Source: Arachis hypogaea (lineage: Eukaryota > Streptophyta > Magnoliopsida > Fabales > Fabaceae). Taken from it: 64,000 nucleotides of DNA. Made by a program: the position numbers and the translations under genes. This document shows positions 22,980 to 33,559 of the stretch, one piece after another. Position 1 is the first letter of the stretch. The number at the start of each line of letters is the position of its first letter. The DNA is taken from NCBI RefSeq assembly GCF_003086295.3, contig NC_092044.1, positions 73,370,024 through 73,434,023 of the forward strand, in the 5' to 3' direction. The notes beneath the pieces were generated by a model that searched no databases, was not told the origin of the DNA, and was given only the letters and a program-made list of their open reading frames with translations.

Positions 22980-24065
22980 ACAAAACTACCAATTTCAATT
23001 CATTCCCTAGCCATTTAAAACCAAATAAACCAATCCAATCCATCAAAGACCTAACTCCAATTCAATTAATCATTTCCTAAGTTTTTCATCCAAATTAACA
23101 CCAATAATTCACTTATTCAATCAAATCTCACCGATTCCATAACTAATCACAACATGGCAATTATCCAACTTACCATAACTTGCCAAATAGGGAATACCTC
23201 ACCTTATCACGGCATCCGACCCAATTTTCACACACATCACCATAATAGGCAATAAATCCACAATCTCATATCCAATTTTATTCAAACCAACACATATTAC
23301 ACACCAAACATTCAATGCACGAAATCATACTAACACAGAATTTATCATCAACATACATCATTTTCCATTCAGTTATATCTTAGGGATAATTAACCTAGGC
23401 ATTCATATAATTTTACATAATGCCTACTCAAAATCAACATTCGTACCTATAGGCGGCGGTTCCTCCAATACTTGGATTTTCTCTGGGCAACTCCAACGTC
23501 CACCAAATCTCATTGTTTAATCCGCAACTCAACCCCGCACCAAATCAACTCAACAAGCCAAGCTAATCCATAGAATCTAATCACAACAACCAATTTAACA
23601 TTCACACTAGGGTTTTACTTAAGATTAGGGATAATAAAAGAGATTAAGCTTTCTTACCTCAACCCACTCAAAAGTAGGATAGGACCCACTTGAAATCTAT
23701 GCTAGAGTACTCCTATAGAACCAAAATCATAATATCTCAACACCATATACACCAAAAACACAAATTGAAAGAGAATAAAAAATTGAATAAAAAGTTCAAA
23801 GTTTCTTACCACAATACTTAAATAGAATTGAAGAGGGGTCCGAGAAGAACGTATAACCCTAAACGGCTCGTCAATCGGAGCTCAGAATTTTAACGCCGGT
23901 ATGCATTTTCTGCAATTGATTATATTTTTGTACTCAATCTTATTTTTTAAATTAAATTCTGACCGGTATTTTTTCTAAATTATAAATATTAAATTCATAA
24001 TTTTTTTGCTCTCATTTAATTCATTTATTAATTATTAATTATTTATCATTTACCTGAATTTTACA
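22980..24065 (-). repeat. Minus-strand long-LTR fragment
   Basis: On the minus strand the segment starts TGTAAAATTCAGG after GATGGGTAAGA-like purine-rich DNA, the same arrangement as E3's 3' LTR start. A TATA-like ctatttaagtattg lies near 23815. The far end is cut by the CACTA terminus at 22979. No gene is present. Confidence 0.5.
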
Positions 24066-25474
24066 TCTTACCCACCTTAATAAAAATTTTGCCCTCAAAA
24101 TTTCGATTAAGTAATAATGTAATAGATCAAGTAAATAATTATAACAGTATGAGTAATACTGATATCAAATGTTATCTCAACTCTAAAATATTTTAGTGAA
24201 GTTAAATGGATCAAAGAATACCAATAAAAGTTTTTGACTAATTAAATTTGGGCCTGATAATTAAATGCCATTATTAAAAAGATATTTTTATTTTATATGA
24301 AAATAAATATTTTAATGAAACATTTTTTAGTTTTTGATACGGATCTGCCTCATTAAAATGAAGTAAAATGTGTTTTGTAGATTTCGCAGATTTTAATAAC
24401 AAAAAATTGAAAAAATCATTCTATGAAAAATCGAATTCTTACATATAAAGTATAAAGCTAAAATTTGAAAGATTAAAGAAAGGTTCAGTAGAAAAAAAAA
24501 ACACTCTTTAACAACAATAATTGAAGCTAGAGGGCATTAGGTCCAAGTGATGGCTGGATGTGTTACTTTGATTTTGAATTTGTTTATTATAAATATGGAA
24601 GTATTATGTATTTTATTTCTTTTTAATTGTATTATTTTTAACATCAAAGCACATTTTTTTAATTAACTGTTTGATTATTGTAGTTTGATAGTTTGATTTA
24701 GGGGTGCACGTGGGGTCGAATGAAATTGAGTTTGTCTTGACTCAAGCTTGATCTTAAATAATGATCGGATTTATTTTTGAGACTCTTACTTAATTTTAAA
24801 CTTGATGAAATCACACTACTTTCAAGTCACACTAAAATTGGGTCTCGACCAAAAGAAGTCTGGGGCTTAATAAATTTTATGTCAAAAAATTATGTACTCA
24901 TTTATAAAGAAGAAAAAAATACTTGTTACAGAAAAATTGATAATCATACTTGAACTTGAATTTGTCCATATATTCTAATTTCATACTTCTTTGATCTATT
25001 TTCTAATTCAACAAATGTGATTAAAAACAAAACAATAAGCTTATAACTAATATAACATAATATATTGGAATTAATTTAAAACATATATATCCTCTTTAGT
25101 CCCTCTAGAGTGTACATAGGCCGGATGGAACCGGATTCACCTTGATCCGGACTCATCCTAAATAATGGTCAGATCTATTTTTGAGACCCTTACCCGGTTC
25201 TAAACCCGGTGAAATCACACCAAATTAACCCCAAAATATTTGGGTCCGGACTGGATCTTTGCACGCCTAGTTTGATTATCCATGTTCCAGGTAGTATCAA
25301 ACAAGATAATAATAAAATTAAAAAATTCAAGTCAAAATTCAAACGATTATAATTATGTTATAATCAAAACAAGATCTAAATTATATTATAAAATACAGAA
25401 ATAATCAAACAAGTTCAAAATAATAATTAAACTCAAAAGTTCAAATCAAAGTTTAAACTTATGCTATAATTAAA
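24066..25474. repeat. AT-rich spacer with two related 170-bp repeats
   Basis: Copies at about 24700-24866 and 25108-25272 share the frame 'tgatc-gg-ctcat-cctaaataatgg-c-gat-t-tttttgagac-cttac' and end in short inverted GGGGTGCA/TGCACGCC-like ends. They may be a MITE family or decayed retrotransposon pieces. The rest of this stretch shows no recognisable feature. Confidence 0.4.
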
Positions 25475-26505
25475 TTACAAGGGATAAGTATTGTTTTGGT
25501 CCCTAGCGTTGAGGGTCAGAATCGAAACCGTCCTCAACGTAATTTTTTATTTAGAATCATCCTTAACGTTTTTTCATATTAAAATCTTCCTTTTAATTTT
25601 TTCCAGACAAAAATACCCTCCACCACTACCAGCACCTTTACCTCCACCACTAGCACCAGCACCAGTACCAACATCAACACCTCCACCACCAAGAATAACA
25701 ACATCAATGAAATCAATACAAATTCAACAAATCAAGGAATCAGAAATTCAACAAATCAACACAAATTCAATAACTAAATCAACACAAATAGAAGCAGAAA
25801 GTAGAAAAAATCAACACAAGTAGAAGCAGAAAGCAGAAATCGAAGCAGAAACAGATGCAGAAGAAGAAACAGATGCAGAAGAAGAAGCAGATGCAGAAGT
25901 CGAAGCAAGACCACCGGCAGTTCATAGGCGACGGAGTGACGGTGGCTGGGTAGATCGGCGGTGGTAGGAGCATGCATGAACGGGGGCGACGCACTCCACG
26001 GCTGGGTATATCGGCAGCTCGGGCTCCCCTTCCCGGCGACGCACTCCACGGCAGCGGCAGAAGCATGCATGAACGGCGACGACTCATGGGCGGACCAGCG
26101 ATAATGCAGGTGTCGGATAGTGGCGGTGGCTATGGCAGCAGCCTCCTCCCTCCACCAGTGCTCCCTCTCTCTTTCTCAGATCTCCTCTCTCGCTGCTCGT
26201 GCTCAGTGGCGAAAGACCCAAAGGTGGCGGCGACGGCAAGAAGCGATGGTGGAGACCCGCGGTGAAGACCCCCTGCCCCCCCAACAAAAATGCATTTCCT
26301 TCTCCCCCACCAAAACGCATTCTTTTTTATTTTATATTTTTTATTAAAATAAGGGTAGTTTAGGAACAAAATTAAAAATTTTATTAAAAATGACGATTTT
26401 AATACGAAAAAAATGTTAAGAATTATTCTAAATAAAAATTTACGTTGGGGGCGATTTCGATCCTGACGCTCAACGTTAAGACTAAATCAATACTTATTCC
26501 TAGAT
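25475..26505. mobile_element. 1.0-kb element with about 115-bp terminal inverted repeats (MULE-like)
   Basis: The left end (gggataagtattg..., ggtcagaatcgaaaccgtc..., tatttagaatcatccttaacg) is repeated in inverted form at 26380-26500. A candidate imperfect target duplication, tataat(t/c)aaa, flanks it at 25465-25474 and 26506-26515. The interior, 25620-26290, is much more GC-rich than its surroundings and resembles exon-like coding DNA with short repeats (gcagaagaagaa). Several frames stay open there, but no protein is recognised. Long TIRs plus a GC-rich interior fit a Pack-MULE-type element with captured sequence; this is inference. Confidence 0.6.
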
Positions 26506-26721
26506 TATAATCAAACTGCATCCAAATCATATTACGAAATTCATTTATAATCAAATAAGTCCAAGGTAATAATAAAATTTAGCCAGCGTTATACAAAAAT
26601 TATCCAAATTATATTACAAATATATATCTGCCAATATTTCAATCAATGTCATACAATGAATTCTCTAAGCAACTATTTTAATTCTTTCTCTCTTGACTTC
26701 TTAGTTTTTCTCGAATTTGCT

Positions 26722-26730
26722 TTCTTTGAT
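26722..26730. repeat. Left target duplication of large MULE
   Basis: ttctttgat, identical to 39605-39613. Nine bases is the Mutator superfamily length. Confidence 0.9.
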
Positions 26731-27412
26731 GGCTCAGGATTCGGTGGTCCCAAAACGTTTGGACCATTAAATGGTCCCATAACAAAATATATTTTTTTAA
26801 GTTTTTTTAATAATTGCTAAATAGTCCTTTTTTAAATTTAATTACAAATTAACCCCATATATTTTATTTAATTATAAAAACAATTTTTTATTTTATAAAT
26901 AATTATTTTATCATAAATCTATCATGTTTATTAACAATCAAGAATAAAAACAATAACGAATTAGATCTTTCATTGATCCTGATAAATTTTTTGGCTATTC
27001 CAATCGATTAAAAGATGAAATTTGATCCGTGACATTCGTGAGGGATCATAAAATTGTGTTTCCTTGAAAACCAATCAATTGGACTATCAAACCAATCGAT
27101 TGAATTATAACTTAATCGATTGGATTACAGTTTACAACTAAACAATCGATTGAAAATTGCTGGGCAGCATGGTTTTCGCAAAAATCAATCGATTGGTCAT
27201 ATTACCCAATCGATTGAACAAGGACTAAAAATGTGTGTTTCTTAAAATTTAATCGATTGTTTAGAATTTCCAATCGATTGAATGCTTCAAAACAACCTGA
27301 GGTCTCACGATTCAATCGATTGCTTTTGTTACTCAATCGATTGAATTCACCAAAACTATATATTTGCCTAATTCAATCGATTGAAGTGTGCTAACCAATC
27401 GATTGAAATTTG
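26731..27412 (+). repeat. Large MULE left TIR
   Basis: Matches the reverse complement of about 38930-39604 over its length with small indels. The outer 330 bp is AT-rich; the inner 330 bp holds about 14 copies of CAATCGATTG or one-mismatch forms. Probably contains the transposase promoter and transposase-binding sites, by analogy with Mu. Confidence 0.9.
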
Positions 27413-27991
27413 TACTACGCCTGTTTCAATCTTGTTATCGTTTTTAGAAATTATCTTGTTATTCATCTATCTTATCTTTAAAATTCTATCTTCAATTTTT
27501 ACGGTTTTATTTTGATTTAGATACTCTAATCTTATCTTTTCCTTAATATTAACATTATAAATTGGTGAATAATCCATCACCAATTACTCAATCCCACCAT
27601 TGAAATCGTGTATCATTTTCTTTGATTATAAAAAATTTTATTATTTTTCTTTGGAACATCCATCTACTCAATATCCAATTCTTTTTAATTTTTTTATCTA
27701 TCTATTGAATATCCACTATTTCTTCATCGTTAATCACCGTTGCAGCAATCAGCAAAGGTCCAATCAAGTTTTTCATTATAGTGTTCAGAAAATAAATCAT
27801 CGTTTTGATTACAAAATTGAGGTCAGTGAATAGAATCTCTAATTTTGCAATTATTCGTTTCGATACTTTATTCGTGAAATTGATTGTGTAATGAAAAAAT
27901 ATTTTTTTTATCTTTTATTAATTCACATACATTGAGAAATACTAAAAAATAAATAGATGTTATTATTTTTTATTATTAATTAGCTAGCAAT
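27413..27991 (+). other. MULE leader between left TIR and hAT MITE
   Basis: AT-rich non-coding DNA with no recognised frame. It is the expected place of the 5' untranslated region of the transposase gene. Confidence 0.4.
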
Positions 27992-28800
27992 CAGGGACGG
28001 ACCTAGAGGGGACAAGTAGTGGCCTGGACACCCAAAATTTTAAGAAACATTTACTTATATATAAAATTTGTGTTTAAAAAATAAAAAATATTATGTAATT
28101 TAATAGTTTTATATGTATTATTCTTTACTATGTAATAGATCTATGTCTTAATTGTTTAATTCACTAATATTTTTTACCTAACTAATTATATCATACCCTC
28201 AAGTCTTTGTACCTTTCAATTAGTTTTTATATAATAATTTCTATATTTATTTTTTAAAAAATCATTTGTTTTTTTATAATAATATATTTAACATTCATAT
28301 TTTTATATTAATAATAACTTAAGTAGTTATGTGTTGGTAATCACATTATGTACTGTAAATATTATTTTCTTGTAAAAAATATTAATTCTTCTTCTAAATT
28401 TACGTTGAAAAAAGAAAAATTTTATAAAGATATCGTATATCTTGTATTCTATAAGGGTACAGTGTCTTTCAAATAATTAATAATTTATAATTTATTTTCA
28501 ATTTTTTTTTAAATTTGAAAGAATGAATTTTAATTAATAAGATATGGTATAATTTTTAGCAAACCTCGTTATAAATTATTGGTACATTTTAAATTTATAA
28601 TGTACAATTGATATGGTTATATTTTATTTATGTAATTATCATATTAAAAATAAAATTATGGAAAAAAATTATAATTATATGTATCTTAATAAATCTGTTA
28701 AAAAACTAACTCCAATAACTATATGTTAATTATTTTTATAGATTAAAAAAATTATATAAAAATTGGCACCTCCATATTAAAATCTCTAGATCCGTCCGTG
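27992..28800. mobile_element. Non-autonomous hAT element nested in the MULE
   Basis: Ends CAGGGACGGACCTAGAG and CTCTAGATCCGTCCGTG are inverted repeats with hAT-type termini. The flanks are identical 8-bp duplications, ctagcaat (27984-27991 and 28801-28808), the length made by hAT transposases. The 809-bp interior is AT-rich and non-coding. It inserted after the MULE formed, just upstream of the transposase start. Confidence 0.85.
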
Positions 28801-28883
28801 CTAGCAATATTAGAATCTATCTATGTTACGTAATGTTATAAGACGGAGTGTACTAAATTTTTTTTTCATTTGACATTTTTAAG

Positions 28884-31236
28884 ATGTCAAGTATATTTAC
28901 GGATACTGAGATGAGAGCAATACTAGGAGGATGATGACTTTAACCAACAAGAAGAGATAGTAAGTGACCAAGATATGATGGATGAATAGAATGAATTCGA
29001 ACAAGATTTTGGAGATGAATTTATTGAGAGAGCGTATTTTTCTGAATCTGATCAGTCAGAAGATATCCTTGAAGCCACTTATGCGGTTGACTCCGTGCAA
29101 GACATTACAACTTTGAAATTTAGTGAAAATTTTGCGGAGGAAATTGGCAAATATCACTTTTCTACTTTGCAGCTTGCATTTGATTTTTATCTGAAGTACT
29201 CAAAGTCCAAGGGCTTTAGTGCAAGGAAGAGCAAGACCTTCAAGAATAGTATTGGCGAGATTTACAAACAAAAGTTTGTATGTCATAGGAAAGGATTCAG
29301 GGAGGAGAAATATTACACGATGGAAAAAAGGAAGAAGGAACCTAGATTGGAAATAAGAACTGGATGTGAAGCCCGAATGGATGTTAAATTTGTACTAGAA
29401 AGTGGAAGGTGACATATCTTTTATTTCTCTGACGAACACAACCATGATCTATTGGATACACAATTCAGTGCTATGTTGCCTGCCCACAGAAAAATGTCAG
29501 AGGCAGATATTATGCAAATGATGAACATGCTAAACTTAGAGATTAACACTTCACAGATATTTGGTCTTCTAGCTAGTCAAGCAGGCGGGTATGAATTTGT
29601 TGGCTATGGTCCCAGAGATATGTATAATGAGATTGCTCGGCGAAGGCGTCAAATTCCTGGTGATGCAGCACGAGTGTTTAAGAAGTTGGAGGATATGCGG
29701 TTGAAGGATCCACAATTATATTTCAAGGCATGTCATGATTCAAGAGGTTTGTTACGTAACTTGTTCTGGTCTGATGGGATTAGCCAACTAGACTACCGAC
29801 TCTTCGGGGATGTTATTGCCTTTTATGCTACGTACAAGAAGAACAAGTATAGTTGTCCATTAGTCATATTCAGCGGGGTTAACCACCACAACCAAACAAC
29901 TGTTTTTGTTGCTGCGTTAATTGCGGATGAAACTACTGATACATATATTTGGCTCCTGTGTCAGCTCATATTTGCAATGAAGGGCAAGACCCCGACCTCA
30001 ATAATAACTGATGGGGCCATGGCGATTAGAAATGGTGTAAGAGATGTATTTTCCGAAGTCAGACATAGATTATGCGCTTGGCACCTTATTCGAAATGCAA
30101 CTAGCAATGTTGGAAATCCATCGTTTACATCTAAATTCAAAAAAATCATGTTGGGAGACTACGAGATTCCCATGTTTAAGCGTAAGTGGGTTCAGCTTAT
30201 TGAAGAGTTTGGCCTTGAGGATAAGCCGTGGGTGATGAACATGTACGAAGAGAAGCATATGTGGGCTACTGCATATATAAGAGGAAAATTCTTTGCTGGC
30301 TTTATAACTACCTCAAGATGTGAAGGTTTACACTCAGTTGTGGCAAGGTATGTGGGGTCGCGGTATGATTTGACAAGTTTTGTGAAGTATTTTCAAAGGT
30401 GTGTTGCACACTTGTGCTTTAAAGAATTTAATGCTGATTATGAATCTACACGTGGGGTGCCCGTCATGCAAACTTGTATAGAGCTGCTAGAGAGATATGC
30501 TGCTGAGTTATACACTCATGAGATATTTCTTTTGTTTCGTCCATTTCTCTCTAGAGGTGGATCAATGCGGGTGCTAAACATAGATAATAACGATGATTGC
30601 ATAAAGTACATTGTGTGTAAGCATGGGAGGCCCGATTTTATGTGGACCGTTGATTTTCGTCAAGAAGATATGATCTTCATGTGTACCTGTTTAAGAATGG
30701 AGTCATTTGGAATTCCCTACGAACATATTGTGAAAGTTCTGGTTGACAGAGACATTTGTGAGATTTTTCGGTCATTGGTATTGAATAGATGGACAAAAAA
30801 GGTTACATCGGCACTCAATGATCCAAGTGGGTTCACCAGGAATGCTGTTGTTATTAGTCGTCAAAGTGCCTTGATGGAATTTTCTAAACAATTAACTGTT
30901 GTTGCTGCTAAAGTACCAGAGAGATATGAAGAGACACGTGACCTAATTAAGGAATTGTACTCATCTTACAAGGCTGCAGACGAAGGCACTAATCAACCTT
31001 AGTCAGGTGTAGCTAAAAGTAGCAATTCGTATGTGCATCAAAGCGGTGTAGGCTCAGGACAACCATCTAGGAAAAAGCGGCAACGTTGTAGTGTTTGTCA
31101 AATGGAAGGACATAAGAAGACAACATGTCCTTGGCAAAAGGACATTGACAACAACGTTATTGAAGATGAAGCTAATGGTTCGGATGATGGCGACGTATAT
31201 CCAGAACCGACAGCTGAGTTAGATAGTGATAATTAG
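28884..31236 (+). pseudogene. MULE transposase, FAR1-type, decayed
   Basis: Transposase of the Mutator superfamily, which cuts and integrates the element at its TIRs. In order: a start at 28884, a FAR1-type DNA-binding region (about 29155-29460, ending DEHNHDLL), a MULE transposase core (about 29790-30110, with YKKNKYSCPLVIFSGVNHHN, ITDG and HRLCAWHLIRN), a SWIM-like segment near 30680-30730 and a C-terminal zinc knuckle CSVCQMEGHKKTTC (31090-31131). Lesions: a 2-nt loss near 28914 relative to the small derivative, TAG at 28987, TGA at 29410 and TAG at 31000, all in one frame. The first catalytic Asp, normally in FDATYK, is Tyr (FYATYK). In the SWIM motif CxC...CxH the second Cys is Tyr (GIPYEH). 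Family is certain; activity is not expected. Confidence 0.9.
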
Positions 31237-31429
31237 CAACCTCCATATACTTAATATTTTTGCGTAGAGAATCAGTTTCATATTTGTATTTATTTATTTT
31301 TTTGCACTATATTAATGAAATTTTATATATTCTTCCAATAGTCGTCCTTATGCTTTTTAGATGAAATAATTATCAAATAAATATCAATTTGTGAAAAAGG
31401 GTAAAAAAATCAGTCAAACCAACAATGTA

Positions 31430-32000
31430 AAGGCCCTGGTCTACTACTTAAAACCCTCATATTGAAAACCTTTTGAAAACCGTTGAACCAGCCGCTTTGA
31501 CCGGATCGTGATATCCGACCGGTTCTTATAAACGACGCCGGTTTGATTTAAAACAACACCAAACGCGTAACGCGTCAACATCCCTTCCCTAACTCCCTCC
31601 CCCCTTCGTTCCTCATTCAGAATCAGAATAAAAAAAGTAAATCTTCAAAGTCTGTAAATTAAGGTTCTACCGGCGCCGACCGTTGATGTCAGCGCCTCCG
31701 CGGCCTCTTCCTTCCCTTTGTCCCGAACCCGTCCCTCATGTAGCTCGACACGTCATCTCCATCGTCTTGTGGCTTCTCTGGTTGAGGGTTGGAGCTGCTC
31801 GCTGTCGAGTCGCCGTCGTCTCGCCGCTCGCCGCCGCCCTCAAATAGAGGAAGAATCATCTCAAGCGCCGTTGTTTCCTCCTCCTCTCGGTCAAGCCGTC
31901 ATCTGCTTCTCAGCCGTCCTACTTGTCGCGGTCAACATCGATTGCGACCCTCAGTCACGCCGCGTCCTCTATCCGGTCTGATGAAATTTAGTTTTATACA
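31430..32000 (+). other. GC-rich, gene-like segment inside the MULE
   Basis: Directly after the transposase the base composition jumps to GC-rich for about 550 bp, with pyrimidine-rich tracts (31580-31610) and CG-rich codon-like text from 31670 to 31980. It then returns to AT-rich DNA. This resembles the 5' UTR and first exon of a host gene. Two overlapping frames are open for 72-87 residues; neither is recognised. Captured host sequence is the likeliest reading; a nested insertion is the alternative. Confidence 0.4.
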
Positions 32001-33540
32001 TAATTGAATTCTTTTTCATTCATTTATGTGTAAGATTATTTGTGTTTGATGATGCATAATATAGCCACCTTTGTTCTTTTTATTAAAAAATTTAAATATA
32101 ATTCGGTTTAAATTGTGTAAATCAATCAGAAAAAATCGGATCTAATAATTATAATACGGACAATTGGGTTTATTATTTTTGTTATAATAAATCGATTTTG
32201 TTCTGGTTTATTAAAAAATACATTAACCGGTTTAATAAAGATATCCAATCATATTATGACATGTATACACATCTTTAAAAAAAAGATATTTTTTGTGTCT
32301 TTATGTAAGTGGCCTCTTTTTAAAAAATTATACCATTACTAATCTCAAATAATAAATTACAAAATAATCCAGCTATGGTTAAGATGATGACCAATTAAAA
32401 TGTAACATATCATGAAGAATAACTTACATGTTATTTTAGAGAAGATTGGATAGAATTTATAAATCATAAAAATAATACACATAATACTCTAAATATATTT
32501 AGGTGTACTCATACAAAAAAAAGATGATCAATATTTTGAGAAGAAATTATAAAATGAAGAAATTACCATGTTTAGATTGTTAACTTGCTATTATTTATGA
32601 ATTTAAAATATTTAGGTGTACTCATAAAATATATTATATATTATAAATGTTTATATTTAGAGAGATAAAACTAATTAAAATTTTATTAAATTTTTTCAAT
32701 GTAGACATATAAAGAGATAGATGTTTAAGTGTTTAAATACGTAGTATAAAAAATATGTACTTTTTCTTTAAATAATATTTTATAGCTTTTTAAAAGTTGT
32801 TATTGCATCATTTTAAAGTTTATTTAATTTATTTACGTAGCTTGCCCAAGAAATGAAACATAAAGCTTCTGGTACCACTATGATAAAACTATTTTTTATC
32901 ATAAGATCATTTGTAATCCCTGTGGTAATGCGTTTAGAAAGAGTCAAAGATATAAAAGACCTTAATGACAACATTCATCAATGGGAGGTAATTATGCTCA
33001 ATTTGTATGTCATAGGCAAAGATTGAAAAGGGAGTTTCCATTGATAATTCAGGAAGAGTTGATTAAAAATTTGTTACATATATACTTCATATGTCTTAGC
33101 AATATAAGAAAAGATTATTAAAATAAATTGATATATATTGCATGGTATTTTTTCATTCTAGTCAACATTTAATAGAGAAGTCAAATCTTGATCAAATGAA
33201 AACAATAAAATAGTTTGCAAATAAATAAAAAGAAATGGAATTTTTTTACATAAATTAATTATATAAATTAAAATATAATTCACAAGACATTATATTTGTA
33301 TGTCATTGTTGTTGAAATAGTAAATGAAAATAACATTACTTCATCAAAATAATATAATTTTTTTAAACTAAAATATCTATATAGTGTATAGAAATAGAGA
33401 AAAATTATAAAAGCCACAAAGCGATAAATATCTATTTAAGAAGTCATTGAAAAATAACAAAAGAAGTACATCCACCAAACATATCAAATAAATAGGCAAT
33501 AACCAAAGTATTAAGTTTTATCTAGATTACTACTATAATC
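32001..33540. other. AT-rich MULE interior without recognised gene
   Basis: No conserved motif was seen in any frame. Direct repeats of 'aatatttaggtgtactcata' type occur at about 32498 and 32607. It lies downstream of both the transposase and the minus-strand ULP-like gene, so may hold their terminators. Confidence 0.4.
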
Positions 33541-33559
33541 TTTACATCTCATGGTTTGT

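Noticed and set aside
25774..26369. Five overlapping open frames of 75-102 codons
   Set aside because: GC-rich, low-complexity interior of a TIR element; frames on both strands are open by composition. Retained only as a possible captured fragment.
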